Assembly: GCF_000369525.1 (NCBI RefSeq)
Contig: NZ_KB850070.1
Coordinates: 186,001 to 250,000 of the forward strand
DNA: 64,000 bases
Direction of reading: 5' to 3'
DNA from: Acinetobacter higginsii
GTDB lineage: Bacteria; Pseudomonadota; Gammaproteobacteria; Pseudomonadales; Moraxellaceae
The translations under genes and the position numbers were made by a program. Every line of letters starts with the position of its first letter. Position 1 is the first letter of the stretch. The notes under the pieces are model-generated. The model was given only the letters and a program-made list of their open reading frames with translations. It was not told the DNA's origin and did no database searches. Below are positions 1 through 8,696 of this stretch, one piece after another.

Positions 1-351
1 GATGCACTTGAATCTACTGCGGGAGCCACCAATAACGTCGTTTATGAAGAAGCCGTCATGAAAATTCGTGAAGATGTGGCAACAGGCCAACAATTACAAT
101 TTGCGATGCGTGTTTCTAACCGTTTTCCGTCGATGGCGATTCAAATGGTCGCAATTGGCGAAGAGTCTGGTGCCCTAGACAGCATGTTGGACAAAGTCGC
201 GACACATTATGAAAATGAAGTCGACAATGCGGTGGATGGCTTAACTTCAATGATGGAGCCTTTAATCATGGCGATTCTTGGTGTACTAGTGGGTGGTCTG
301 GTCATTGCCATGTACTTGCCAATCTTCCAAATGGGCTCAGTTGTCGGATAA
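1..351 (+). CDS. pilC: Type IV pilus inner-membrane platform protein PilC, C-terminal part
   Basis: The reading frame is open from base 1, so this is the 3' end of a gene that starts outside the window (about 116 residues visible). The visible part is the end of a GspF/PilC platform domain. It has the typical run 'MAIQMVAIGEESGALDSML' and ends with a hydrophobic segment (about residues 88-110) followed by a short tail with 'MYLPIFQMG'. PilC sits in the inner membrane and couples the PilB/PilT ATPases to pilus assembly and retraction. The prepilin peptidase gene follows after 12 bases, the usual pilC-pilD order, which separates it from GspF of type II secretion. The ATG at 58 is internal, not the start. 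Confidence 0.93.
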   Translation, partial: DALESTAGATNNVVYEEAVMKIREDVATGQQLQFAMRVSNRFPSMAIQMVAIGEESGALDSMLDKVATHYENEVDNAVDGLTSMMEPLIMAILGVLVGGLVIAMYLPIFQMGSVVG

Positions 352-363
352 TTTGGTACTTAA

Positions 364-1224
364 ATGCAATCTTTATTTTCTTATTTTCTCGAGAACCTAA
401 CTGCACTTTATATTGCAGTTGGGATTTTCAGCTTATGTATTGGCAGTTTTTTAAATGTTGTCATTTTTCGTACTCCCCGCATGATGGAGCAGGAGTGGCA
501 GCAAGAATGTCAAATGCTGTTACACCCAGAACAACCCATCATTGATCAAAGTAAACTGACTTTAAGCCAACCAGCCTCAACCTGTCCGAAATGTGACTCG
601 CCTATTCGTTGGTATCAAAATATCCCAGTGATTAGTTGGTTAGCTCTTCGTGGTAAATGTGGGACGTGCCAGAATCCGATCAGTATCCGTTATCCACTGA
701 TTGAATTACTCACGATGATCTGTTCTTTGGTTGTAGTTGCAGTCTTCGGTGCAACCATCCAAATGCTGTTTGGTCTAATCTTAACTTGGGTACTGATTGC
801 CTTAACGTTTATTGATTTTGACACCCAACTGCTGCCTGATCGTTTTACCCTACCCTTAGCTGCTTTAGGTTTGGGAACAAATAGCTATGCGATTTACACG
901 ACAGCGACCGCCGCAATTTGGGGTTATTTAATTGGTTTCCTGTGCCTTTGGATTGTTTATTATATTTTTAAACTGATTACAGGCAAGGAAGGTATGGGCT
1001 ACGGTGACTTCAAACTCCTTGCAGCCTTAGGCGCTTGGATGGGGCCAATGCTGCTGCCTTTAATTGTGTTACTCTCTTCAATGCTTGGCGCAATTATTGG
1101 TATTATCTTGATAAAAGTGCGCGGTGAAAATCAACCTTTTGCATTTGGTCCTTATATTGCGATTGCAGGTTGGATTGCATTTTTATGGGGTGATCAGATT
1201 ATGAAAGTTTATCTAGGTGGTTAA
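364..1224 (+). CDS. pilD: Prepilin peptidase / N-methyltransferase PilD
   Basis: This bifunctional inner-membrane aspartyl protease cleaves the leader of type IV prepilins and type II pseudopilins and methylates the new N-terminus. The 286-aa length is normal for the family. The cytoplasmic loop has the zinc-type cysteine pairs C74/C77 and C99/C102. The two catalytic aspartates sit in 'DFDTQLLPD' (about 151-159) and 'GMGYGDFK' (D215). About eight hydrophobic segments are visible. It follows pilC by 12 bases and its stop lies one base before the coaE ATG, so pilC-pilD-coaE is probably one transcript, as in Pseudomonas and other Acinetobacter. The same enzyme would serve the type II secretion genes at the right end of this window. 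Confidence 0.97.
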   Translation: MQSLFSYFLENLTALYIAVGIFSLCIGSFLNVVIFRTPRMMEQEWQQECQMLLHPEQPIIDQSKLTLSQPASTCPKCDSPIRWYQNIPVISWLALRGKCGTCQNPISIRYPLIELLTMICSLVVVAVFGATIQMLFGLILTWVLIALTFIDFDTQLLPDRFTLPLAALGLGTNSYAIYTTATAAIWGYLIGFLCLWIVYYIFKLITGKEGMGYGDFKLLAALGAWMGPMLLPLIVLLSSMLGAIIGIILIKVRGENQPFAFGPYIAIAGWIAFLWGDQIMKVYLGG

Positions 1225-1225
1225 T

Positions 1226-1831
1226 ATGCGTTTTATCTTGGGTATTACAGGCGGTATTGGTAGTGGTAAGTCAGCAGCCACTCAATGGTTTGAATCCCAA
1301 GGAATTAGCGTAGTCGATGCTGATATCGTGGCACGGGAAGTGGTTGAACCTGGCCAACCGGCCTTGAAGTCAATTCAAGATGCTTTTGGGGATTGGGTCT
1401 TATTGGAAGATGGTAGTCTTGATCGGCGTGCACTCCGTGAACATATCTTCCAATTTCCAGAAGCACGCCAAAACTTAGAAAACATTACCCATCCGGCCAT
1501 TCGTCAGTCGATTATTCAGCAATTACAACAAGCTGAAAGCCCATATGTGATTTTAGTTTCACCACTCTTATTTGAAACCAATCAACATGAACTGGTCCAG
1601 CATACTTTACTGGTCGATGCTGATGAACAAACACAACTACAACGTGCCAGCCAACGGGATGGGCAAAGCGAAGAGCAAATCCGAAAGATTATTGCAGCAC
1701 AAATGTCGCGTACTCAAAAACAGCAATTAGCAGATGATATTGTCCTCAATGATGGTCTATTAGAACATTTACACCAACAACTCAAACCACTGCATTTCAG
1801 CTACTTACAGCGTGCAGAACACGCTTTTTAG
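1226..1831 (+). CDS. coaE: Dephospho-CoA kinase
   Basis: CoaE carries out the last step of coenzyme A synthesis, ATP-dependent phosphorylation of the 3'-hydroxyl of dephospho-CoA, in the cytosol. The protein starts with the P-loop 'GGIGSGKS' (residues 9-16), followed by 'DADIVAREV' and the LID/CoA-binding region of the family. Length is about 201 aa. I chose the ATG at 1226 because it gives the canonical N-terminus MRFILGITGG; the GTG nine bases upstream would overlap pilD. The stop codon overlaps the stop of the convergent transporter gene (1828-1831), so there is no room for a separate terminator. Confidence 0.96.
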   Translation: MRFILGITGGIGSGKSAATQWFESQGISVVDADIVAREVVEPGQPALKSIQDAFGDWVLLEDGSLDRRALREHIFQFPEARQNLENITHPAIRQSIIQQLQQAESPYVILVSPLLFETNQHELVQHTLLVDADEQTQLQRASQRDGQSEEQIRKIIAAQMSRTQKQQLADDIVLNDGLLEHLHQQLKPLHFSYLQRAEHAF

Positions 1832-2739
1832 CCTTGCTTCTGTTTGGCGAGTTGAGTCGCTAAAGTGTCTTTACGCAGCCATCGCCATGGCTGTAAAGCA
1901 CCAATCCCCATCCCGATCAAGCCACACACAATCGCAGCATTCAGCGGCTCGTTCAACAATGGGACTGCCACAACAGCAGCAATAAATGGTGCCAAAGTGA
2001 CAATACTGCCAGTCTTAAATGCACCCAAACGCTCAATCGCAGCTACATACGTCAACGTTGCCACGATCACCACCAAGACACCATGAAACAGCCCTTGAAT
2101 CAATAAATGTACAGGTGCTGCATCTTGAAAATGCTTAGGAATAAATAAAATATAAATCGGTAAATAAATAATCGCCGACCAAATCACCACGCCAGCGGTT
2201 GCATGCCAAGCAGATAATTTCCATTGTTTCAGCAATACCGTAAAAATCCCCCACCACACTGCACTGATAAAAAGTAGTAAATCTCCTACTCCCAATGCCA
2301 AAGCTTGATCATGCAGCATCAGATAACTCATCAGTATCAGAGCTGCCATCATAATCATCAAACTGAACCAAGTGTGCTTATCAAAAGGCTGTCTAAATAA
2401 TACATAAGCAGCCACAGCGGTACACAAGGGAATACAACCATTGAGAAAGATAGCGGCATGTGCTGCTGGCGCATGTAAAAAAGCGTTATAGACGGTGAGA
2501 CAATAAACCAAGCCACCGATCAGTGCCAAAATGATTGGACGTGGATGCCACAAAAAAGCGAAATCTTTTTTATAGATTAAGACTGGGAGCAGAATCAAAG
2601 AAGCAATCGCAAAGCGCATTGCCACCAGATCCCAGACACTGACATGCCAATGTGCATTGAGACGGGAAAAAATGGTAAATCCGCCCCAAATACACATGGT
2701 AATAAAGACAAAGAAATAGCCTTGCGTACGGATGGTCAT
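1828..2739 (-). CDS. EamA/DMT-family transporter
   Basis: The 303-aa protein has about ten hydrophobic segments arranged as two repeated five-helix halves, the pattern of the drug/metabolite transporter (EamA, RhaT-like) superfamily. The N-terminal 'FVFITMCIWGGFTIFSRL' and the second-half 'LGAFKTGSIVTLAPFIAAV' are typical of each half. The family exports or takes up small metabolites such as amino acids or their analogues; the substrate cannot be read from the sequence. It is convergent with coaE, overlapping by four bases, and lies 30 bases downstream of rlmB on the same strand, so it may be read from the rlmB transcript. Confidence 0.88.
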   Translation of the reverse strand: MTIRTQGYFFVFITMCIWGGFTIFSRLNAHWHVSVWDLVAMRFAIASLILLPVLIYKKDFAFLWHPRPIILALIGGLVYCLTVYNAFLHAPAAHAAIFLNGCIPLCTAVAAYVLFRQPFDKHTWFSLMIMMAALILMSYLMLHDQALALGVGDLLLFISAVWWGIFTVLLKQWKLSAWHATAGVVIWSAIIYLPIYILFIPKHFQDAAPVHLLIQGLFHGVLVVIVATLTYVAAIERLGAFKTGSIVTLAPFIAAVVAVPLLNEPLNAAIVCGLIGMGIGALQPWRWLRKDTLATQLAKQKQG

Positions 2740-2769
2740 CTGAGTTTACATTGCCAACATTTGGCTAAA

Positions 2770-3519
2770 TTATACAGCACTACGCTGACGACACGCCTCA
2801 TAAAGTGCCATACCTGTTGCCACACTGACATTCAGACTTTGTAGATCACCAGACATTGGAATATAAACGGTATGATCACATTGTGACTGAGTAATTGGAC
2901 GAAGTCCCGTATCTTCCGCACCCATCACAATCACTACAGGACCTTTGAAATCACATTGTTGTATCGGCAATGCTTTCTCATCCAGCATCGTCCCGATCAC
3001 ACGGGTATGAGTGGTGTCTTTTAAATGCGCTAGGGTTCGAGCGAGGTTAGTGACTTGAATAAATTTCACTTTTTCAGCGCCGCCTGCTGCAACTTTACGT
3101 GCTGTCGGGGTTAAACTGGCTGAACGATCACGGGGAACAATCACCGCCTGAACACCCATCGCAGCCGCAGTACGAATACATGCGCCCAGATTATGCGGAT
3201 CAGTCACTTGGTCAAGCGCCAATAACAATGCATCTGGCGACTGTTGCATGATTTCGTCCAAATCTTTTTCATTTAAGGTTGGATGTGGACGCACAGCGGC
3301 CACTACACCTTGATGAAATGGTAGCCCTGCAAGCTTTTCTAAGCTATCACGACTGGCTTTTTGTACACTGATACCAAAAGGCTCTGCTAACTGCAAAATT
3401 TTTTGCAAACGCTGATCATCACGACCTTTCAATGTAAATAAAGTCAAAACGCGTTCAGGCTCCAACTCCAACAATGACTCCACTGAATGAACGCCATAAT
3501 AATATTCGGGTTTTGCCAT
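2770..3519 (-). CDS. rlmB: 23S rRNA (guanosine-2251-2'-O)-methyltransferase RlmB
   Basis: This is a SpoU/TrmH-class knotted methyltransferase that modifies G2251 in the peptidyl-transferase P loop of 23S rRNA. All three SpoU motifs are present: 'DPHNLGACIRTA' (107-118, catalytic Arg116), 'GAEDTGL' (200-206) and 'PMSGDLQSLNVSVATG' (221-236). The N-terminal substrate-binding domain begins with 'YYYGVHSVESLL'. The 249-aa length matches the E. coli protein (243 aa). In many gammaproteobacteria rlmB follows rnr; here the upstream gene is ppnP, so the context differs. A small hairpin (3541-3557) lies just upstream of the start in the leader. Confidence 0.95.
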   Translation of the reverse strand: MAKPEYYYGVHSVESLLELEPERVLTLFTLKGRDDQRLQKILQLAEPFGISVQKASRDSLEKLAGLPFHQGVVAAVRPHPTLNEKDLDEIMQQSPDALLLALDQVTDPHNLGACIRTAAAMGVQAVIVPRDRSASLTPTARKVAAGGAEKVKFIQVTNLARTLAHLKDTTHTRVIGTMLDEKALPIQQCDFKGPVVIVMGAEDTGLRPITQSQCDHTVYIPMSGDLQSLNVSVATGMALYEACRQRSAV

Positions 3520-3581
3520 GAACGACCTCGTTTAGAAGCTCCTCTTTTATCAAGAGGGTATTAGGGAATTTTAAAAAAATA

Positions 3582-3612
3582 AAAATCCTGCAAAGGAACT
3601 TTACAGGATTTT
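3582..3612 (-). terminator. Intrinsic terminator after ppnP
   Basis: Nine-base arms (AAAATCCTG / CAGGATTTT), with an additional inner AAAG/CTTT pairing, are followed on the minus strand by a T-rich run. It lies 38 bases past the ppnP stop, so rlmB probably has its own promoter. Confidence 0.75.
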
Positions 3613-3649
3613 CTTTGAGCGTAGTGTACTCGATTTAAGAAGGAATAGG

Positions 3650-3976
3650 TTAACCTTCTAAATGGCAGACATAATCGAGTACTTCATCTGCTTCAATGTG
3701 AAACATGCTATTTCCAGGTACATAAAAAGACTGACCTGCACGGAATAATTCACTTTCAGTGCTATCTGCGATTTTGACACGACATTCACCAGAAATAATT
3801 TCCATACGCTCTGGCACATGTGTTTCGAACGTTAACGCTTGTTCAGTAGGTAAAATAACACCTAAAGTCTTTTTTGTACCATCTTCAAATTGTACAGTAT
3901 GGCTAATACACGCCCCACCAAAATACACATTCGATTTCTTAATGACCGTTACATGATCAAATTGCACTGAACTCAT
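3650..3976 (-). CDS. ppnP: Pyrimidine/purine nucleoside phosphorylase PpnP (YaiE family)
   Basis: PpnP is a small cupin (108 aa) that phosphorolyses a broad range of nucleosides to free base and ribose-1-phosphate. The sequence matches the family along its whole length: '[22 protein letters not shown]' region, the central '[13 protein letters not shown]', and the conserved '[19 protein letters not shown]' cupin strand near the C-terminus. It stands alone, with a terminator behind it and a long gene-free region in front. It would act in cytosolic nucleoside salvage. Confidence 0.92.
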   Translation of the reverse strand: MSSVQFDHVTVIKKSNVYFGGACISHTVQFEDGTKKTLGVILPTEQALTFETHVPERMEIISGECRVKIADSTESELFRAGQSFYVPGNSMFHIEADEVLDYVCHLEG

Positions 3977-4550
3977 GCGTACTCTCCAAATAATGCCGCA
4001 TTTATATTAGATTATGCTGGACGTAGTTTAATTGTGCCGTGACAACTAATCAATCCATTTTCTAGGCTAAACATAGCAATTTTCATACCTGAGCGAGGAT
4101 TAACAAAGCAACGCTTTGTCCGAGCGCAAGACGAGTAGCTATGCTACGAGTGACGAGAAAAAACAAAGCAACGCTTTGTCTGGGCGCAAGACCTTGCGCC
4201 ATAGATGGCTCATATGCTGTGAGTGGTGCGGATTAACAAAGCGAAGCTTTGTCCTGAGGAACGTTCAAGTTCCGCAAGAAGACGAGCAGCTATACTACGA
4301 ATGAAGAGGATTAATAAAGCTAAGCATTACCCACGCGCAAGACAAACAACTTTTTACTGATCGCAAGAGCTAAGCATAAGACCTACCGCTTTTCTAACCA
4401 TGACTCAGAAATACAAAGTGAAACGTTCTCTTAAACTTACAAACAATCAGCAATTCCTCAGTAAATCAGGAAAATCCTGTATTCCGCTCTTGTCGTCACT
4501 TTAAAACTTCTCTATCTTTAAGCAAAAGATTCCGTGCATTGGATGCGTTT
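3977..4550. other. Gene-free region between ppnP and recN
   Basis: This stretch of about 570 bases lies between the divergent ppnP and recN genes. The middle (about 4096-4345) is a repeat array annotated separately. The left part must hold the ppnP promoter. The right part (4400-4550) should hold the recN promoter; I could not pick a convincing -10/-35 pair or SOS box there by eye. The small open frames within the repeats have no recognisable protein features and I treat them as chance. Confidence 0.7.
4096..4345. repeat. Array of degenerate hairpin repeats
   Basis: A 19-base block (AACAAAGCAACGCTTTGTC) occurs identically at 4102-4120 and 4162-4180, exactly 60 bases apart. A variant with GCGAAGC in the middle is at 4235-4253, and a decayed fourth copy at about 4308-4330. 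Each block is itself an inverted repeat (ACAAAGC / GCTTTGT). The blocks are followed by related tails: 'GCGCAAGAC' after copies 1, 2 and 4, and a 'GACGAGYAGCTATRCTACGA' type segment at 4130-4149 and 4281-4300. The pattern suggests a structured intergenic repeat that duplicated and decayed. No transposase is nearby. Confidence 0.85.
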
Positions 4551-6209
4551 ATGCTCACCCATTTAACTTTAATTAATTTTGCACTCGCCGACCATCTGGC
4601 TTTAGACATTGAACAAGGCTTCAATGTGTTGACTGGTGAAACTGGTGCGGGCAAATCATTACTGTTAGATGCACTTTCAGCATGCTTAGGTGAACGCACT
4701 GATACCAATTATGTGCGTTATGGTGCAGACAAAGCCGATGTTACCGCTGTGTTTAGTTATCAGCCCCAAAGTGCGGAAGCACATTGGCTCACCGAACATG
4801 AATTGGATGATGATTCAGGTGAAATCCATTTAAGACGTGTGATTTTCGCCACAGGCCGCAGCAAAGCGTGGATTAATGGACGTCCGAGCAGCTTAGCAGA
4901 ACTCAAAGAAATTGGACGTTTACTGGTTCAACTCTATAGCCAACACAGCCAGCAACAATTACTCGAACCACCCTATCCAAAACATTGGCTCGATCGTTAT
5001 CATAATTTTGCCGAACCTTCCCAAGCAGTACGTGAAGCGTATAGCACATGGCAACGAAATATTCGGCAACATCAAGCTGCTTTAGATGCACAAGCGACAC
5101 GTATTCAAAAAATACAAAGCCTAGAGTCTCAAATAGAAGAGCTTGAAGAGGTTGTTCAAACCGATTATCGCGAAACAGAACAAGAATTTGATCGTCTCAG
5201 CCATCATGAACATATCATGCAGGACTGTAGTTATAGCCTCAATGTCTTGGATGAAGCGGAACAAAATATCACCCAAGAAGTTGCCTCAATCATTCGTCGC
5301 TTAGAATCGCATGCGGGTCGTAGCGAACAGTTAGCCAATATTTATAACTCTTTATTAAATGCACAAAGCGAAATAGACGATGCAACCGCAAGTTTGCGTC
5401 AGTTTATTGATCGTCAAAGCTTTGACCCTGAACGCATGGAACAGTTGAATGCGACCCTCGAAGTCTTCCATCGTCTGGCACGTAAACATCGCACTCAACC
5501 GGAATTACTGAAACAAGAATATGAAACTTGGCAGCAAGAATTAGAGCAACTGCATCAACTTGAAGATCCTGAAACCTTGGCTGAGCAAGTTGAAGTGTCT
5601 TATCAGGCCTTTCTAGATGCAGCACAGCATTTGGATGACATCCGTCGTGCGGCCGCAATTCCCTTGGCAAAACAACTGACCGAGCAAGTCAAGCCACTGG
5701 CCCTGCCCGAAGCACATTTTGAATTTAAATTTGAACCACAGGAACCGAATGCCGAAGGTCTGAGCTTTATTCAGCTATTATTTACCGCAAATAAAGGGAT
5801 TCCACCGCAGCCACTGGCACGGGTTGCCTCGGGTGGTGAGTTATCCCGTATCGCCTTAGTGATGCAAGTGATGAATGCGGAGAAAACCGAATCTGAAGTG
5901 TTGGTGTTCGATGAAATTGATGTCGGCATCAGTGGTGGCACCGCTGAAGTGGTGGGCCGATTACTGGCTGATCTGGCTCAACATGTACAACTCCTCTGTA
6001 TTACCCACCAAGCCCAAGTTGCTGGACAATCCGACCAACATTTATTGGTGAAAAAACAGCAAAGCGATCCTGCCAGCAGTACCATCATCGAACTGGATGA
6101 AGAACAACGCATTCTAGAATTGGCACGTATGTCTGGTGGGGTTGAAATTAGTGAAACCACTTTGCAGCATGCACGTCAACTACGTCAGCTTAAGTTCCAA
6201 ACGGCCTAA
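4551..6209 (+). CDS. recN: DNA repair protein RecN
   Basis: RecN is an SMC-like ATPase that acts early in recombinational repair of double-strand breaks. The N-terminal half carries Walker A 'GETGAGKS' (29-36). A long glutamine- and glutamate-rich coiled coil follows (about 150-370). The C-terminal half has the ABC signature 'VASGGELSRIAL', Walker B 'VLVFDEIDVGISGG' and the 'CITHQAQVA' switch. Length from the ATG at 4551 is 552 aa, normal for RecN. I prefer that ATG, which gives the canonical MLTHLTLINFAL start, over the in-frame TTG at 4539. The upstream region is filled with repeats, so its promoter should lie in 4350-4550. Confidence 0.96.
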   Translation: MLTHLTLINFALADHLALDIEQGFNVLTGETGAGKSLLLDALSACLGERTDTNYVRYGADKADVTAVFSYQPQSAEAHWLTEHELDDDSGEIHLRRVIFATGRSKAWINGRPSSLAELKEIGRLLVQLYSQHSQQQLLEPPYPKHWLDRYHNFAEPSQAVREAYSTWQRNIRQHQAALDAQATRIQKIQSLESQIEELEEVVQTDYRETEQEFDRLSHHEHIMQDCSYSLNVLDEAEQNITQEVASIIRRLESHAGRSEQLANIYNSLLNAQSEIDDATASLRQFIDRQSFDPERMEQLNATLEVFHRLARKHRTQPELLKQEYETWQQELEQLHQLEDPETLAEQVEVSYQAFLDAAQHLDDIRRAAAIPLAKQLTEQVKPLALPEAHFEFKFEPQEPNAEGLSFIQLLFTANKGIPPQPLARVASGGELSRIALVMQVMNAEKTESEVLVFDEIDVGISGGTAEVVGRLLADLAQHVQLLCITHQAQVAGQSDQHLLVKKQQSDPASSTIIELDEEQRILELARMSGGVEISETTLQHARQLRQLKFQTA

Positions 6210-6323
6210 TTAAAGCGATAAAATTTCAGAAAAAGATTGGCGAAATCCGATTAACTCTTGTATGTTGATAAAAAGAACCTATCTAACTAGATCAGCACAA
6301 TACATTGATGGAGAATCGCCTAG

Positions 6324-6878
6324 GTGACGAAACAATACTTAACTCACCGTTGTCTCATCGCTCCACCAGACATGGCAGATGACTTTTTTGCCAACACAGT
6401 CATCTATATTGCTCGCCATGACGAAGATGGCGCTCAGGGCATTATTATCAACCGTCCTTCAGATTTACAAATCAAAGAATTACTTAATGATTTAGAAATT
6501 GATGCCGACAATGTCCATCCCCATGCAGTGTTGCAAGGTGGCCCATTACGTCCAGAAGCAGGCTTTGTATTGCATACAGGTCAGCCGACTTGGCACTCAT
6601 CCATTGCCGTTGGTGAAAATGTCTGTATTACCACCAGTAAAGATATTTTGGATGCAATTGCACATAATGAAGGTGTTGGACGTTATCAAATTGCTTTGGG
6701 TTATGCTAGCTGGAGTAAGAATCAGCTCGAAGAAGAAATGATCCGAGGAGATTGGCTGATCTGTGAGTCGGATATGGATTTAATTTTTAATTTGCCTTAT
6801 CACGATCGCTGGGATGCTGCTTACAAGAAAATTGGGGTAGACCGCACGTGGTTTGCTTCTGAGATTGGCCATGCCTGA
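6324..6878 (+). CDS. YqgE/AlgH-family protein (UPF0301)
   Basis: This 184-aa protein belongs to the YqgE/AlgH family: '[17 protein letters not shown]', '[12 protein letters not shown]', and the central '[17 protein letters not shown]'. AlgH was linked to alginate gene control in Pseudomonas, but the biochemical role of the family is not settled. The start is a GTG with the strong site GGAG at 6310-6313. The next gene, ruvX, overlaps its stop by eight bases, the conserved yqgE-yqgF pairing in proteobacteria. Confidence 0.92.
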   Translation: MTKQYLTHRCLIAPPDMADDFFANTVIYIARHDEDGAQGIIINRPSDLQIKELLNDLEIDADNVHPHAVLQGGPLRPEAGFVLHTGQPTWHSSIAVGENVCITTSKDILDAIAHNEGVGRYQIALGYASWSKNQLEEEMIRGDWLICESDMDLIFNLPYHDRWDAAYKKIGVDRTWFASEIGHA

Positions 6879-7314
6879 TATGCAAACACCTCAATCCATC
6901 ATGGCTTTTGACTTTGGTACCCAAAAAATGGGGATGGCGATGGGTCAATCCAGTATTGAAAGTAGCAATCCCCTACCATTATTTCCAATGAAAGATGGTA
7001 TTCCAGACTGGGATAAATTATTAAAGATTGTCAAAGAATGGCAACCCAATTTATTTATCGTGGGCTTACCACTAAATATGGATGATAGTGAATCTGAATT
7101 GTCTGCTCGGGCGCGAAAATTCGCCCGCCGTTTACGCCACCAAACCAATATTGAAACATGGATGGTGGACGAGCGCCTAACCACACGGGAGGCTAGAGAA
7201 GAACTCGAATTTTATCAAAGCAAAGGTCAGGCAAAACGTTTATCTGCTGATAGCTTTGCAGCGGCGCTATTGATTCAGAGCTGGTATCGCGACCCAGTTG
7301 GAATTACACCTTAA
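6871..7314 (+). CDS. ruvX: Putative pre-16S rRNA nuclease / Holliday-junction resolvase RuvX (YqgF)
   Basis: This RNase H-fold nuclease is implicated in 16S rRNA 5'-end maturation and annotated historically as a Holliday-junction resolvase. The conserved catalytic start '[13 protein letters not shown]' has Asp14. 'VGLPLNMDD' and 'DERLTTREA' follow, and a late '[14 protein letters not shown]' carries another acidic residue. Length is about 147 aa. I chose the ATG at 6871, overlapping the upstream gene by eight bases; the ATG at 6880 is also possible. A longer TTG start at 6853 would only add an unconserved tail. Confidence 0.93.
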   Translation: MPDMQTPQSIMAFDFGTQKMGMAMGQSSIESSNPLPLFPMKDGIPDWDKLLKIVKEWQPNLFIVGLPLNMDDSESELSARARKFARRLRHQTNIETWMVDERLTTREAREELEFYQSKGQAKRLSADSFAAALLIQSWYRDPVGITP

Positions 7315-7332
7315 AAATATCCCATAAGATTC

Positions 7333-7366
7333 AATCGCCTAGTACCATGAATACCACTAGGCGATT
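7333..7366. terminator. Bidirectional terminator-like hairpin
   Basis: Perfect 11-base arms (AATCGCCTAGT / ACTAGGCGATT) enclose a 12-base loop between the convergent ruvX and efflux operon. There is no long T-run on either strand, so termination efficiency is uncertain. Confidence 0.55.
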
Positions 7367-7422
7367 ATGTAAAACTCAAAACACGTTTCACGAATAAAAT
7401 AAGATTTTTAACCTTAATTGAA

Positions 7423-8424
7423 TTACTTCTCGATAATTCTCACTGTTGCCGTCCGCCCAGAAACAAAGGCCAATGGATTTTTCGGCTGCTCATCCAATAC
7501 AATTTTCACTGGTACACGCTGTGCCAAACGCACCCAACTAAAGGTTGGATTCACATTGGCCAATAAATTCGAGCTGCCAGAACGCTCACGATCTTCAATC
7601 CCGCTAGCAATACCTTGCACATGACCGCGAATTCTTTGCTTATCACCCATTAACTGTACGGTTGCAGCATCACCGACATGGATACGGTTCAGTTTGGTCT
7701 CTTCAAAATAACCGACGACGTAGAGCTGATGACGGTCTAATAAAGCAGCAACCGCTTGCCCCACCTTCACATAATTACCCACCCGTAAGTCAAAGTTCGA
7801 CAAGGTGCCATCCGCAGGTGCAACCACTTCAGAACGATTAAGATTCAACTCAGCCAAATGTAGGCTGCTGGTTGCTACTTCGATTAATGCTTGCTGCTGT
7901 TGAATGGCTGCATTGGCTTGCTCAATACTGGCCGTGAGCTGCTCACGCTCAGCAACAGCTTGATCACGAGTCGCAAAAACCTGATCTTGCTCTTGTTTAG
8001 AAATCGCACCATCCATCAAGCTGGCATAACGTGCTGCATTTTTCTCAGCCAGTTTCATATTGGCCTCAGTTTTCACTAAACTCGCTTTCGAACCTGCTAA
8101 ATTTGCATGTGCTTGTGCTAAACCTGCTTTGGCTTTGGCAAGATCTGATTTGGCTTGTTCAACATCCAAAGCCTGACGTGCCACATCAATCTTGAACAGA
8201 ACCTGCCCTTTTTTTACCGTCTGGTTGTCTTGTACCAAGACTTCAGTCACCAAACCATTTACATCAGAAGCAACCTGAATCACATCACCACGTACACGCC
8301 CATCGCGTGTCCACGGTGCTGCATTGTAGTAATTCCATAAATGCACGATGGTGTAAACGGCAATCACAACTGCAACCAGCAATACAATTGGACGTATAAC
8401 TTTTCTTACATCAAATGCACTCAT
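7423..8424 (-). CDS. HlyD-family efflux adaptor (AaeA/EmrA-like)
   Basis: This is a periplasmic membrane-fusion protein of about 333 aa. It has an N-terminal membrane anchor (about residues 10-30), a lipoyl-like half 'RVRGDVIQVASDVNGLVTEV' with 'VKKGQVLFKID', a long alpha-helical hairpin rich in Ala, Gln and Lys (about 85-190), the second half 'VVAPADGTLSNFDLRVGNYV', and a C-terminal beta domain. The ATG at 8424 is preceded by AGGT and gives the normal cytosolic start MSAFDVRK. It is last in an operon with a DUF1656 protein and a FUSC-family permease, the AaeB-AaeX-AaeA type of aromatic-acid or drug exporter. The substrate is not determined by sequence. Confidence 0.88.
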   Translation of the reverse strand: MSAFDVRKVIRPIVLLVAVVIAVYTIVHLWNYYNAAPWTRDGRVRGDVIQVASDVNGLVTEVLVQDNQTVKKGQVLFKIDVARQALDVEQAKSDLAKAKAGLAQAHANLAGSKASLVKTEANMKLAEKNAARYASLMDGAISKQEQDQVFATRDQAVAEREQLTASIEQANAAIQQQQALIEVATSSLHLAELNLNRSEVVAPADGTLSNFDLRVGNYVKVGQAVAALLDRHQLYVVGYFEETKLNRIHVGDAATVQLMGDKQRIRGHVQGIASGIEDRERSGSSNLLANVNPTFSWVRLAQRVPVKIVLDEQPKNPLAFVSGRTATVRIIEK

Positions 8425-8489
8425 GTTTATTACCTCTACCACCTTTCTTTACATCATTAAATTTTAGAATGAGCATTTCGTCCAAGACC

Positions 8490-8696
8490 TCAGGCCCATA
8501 GCCAAACAAACAGACAATGCACCAGTAGCATCAAACCCAAGTAAAAGCACAAATTGAAAATACTGGGCAATGCAATCCAGCCTTTGATGACCAAACGATC
8601 AATCAAGGGGCTGAGTAGCTTAAACAGCACATAAGCAACAATGGCTTGTACCAAAAGGATTGGGATATAAACCCCATAAAGATTCATTTCACCCAT
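8490..8696 (-). CDS. DUF1656 small membrane protein (AaeX-like)
   Basis: This 68-aa protein has two hydrophobic segments (about 8-28 and 42-66) and the family start 'MGEMNLYGVYIPILLVQA'. DUF1656 proteins such as AaeX are almost always encoded between a FUSC permease and an HlyD adaptor, as here. It overlaps the end of the upstream permease gene by eight bases, which suggests translational coupling. Its exact role in the pump is unknown. Confidence 0.88.
   Translation of the reverse strand: MGEMNLYGVYIPILLVQAIVAYVLFKLLSPLIDRLVIKGWIALPSIFNLCFYLGLMLLVHCLFVWLWA

Noticed and set aside
4102..4253. CRISPR array
   Set aside because: Only two exact and one variant repeat, with related rather than unique intervening sequence and no cas genes.
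4116..4304. 62-aa open frame between ppnP and recN
   Set aside because: It lies wholly within the hairpin repeat array, has no ribosome site and reads through repeat sequence.
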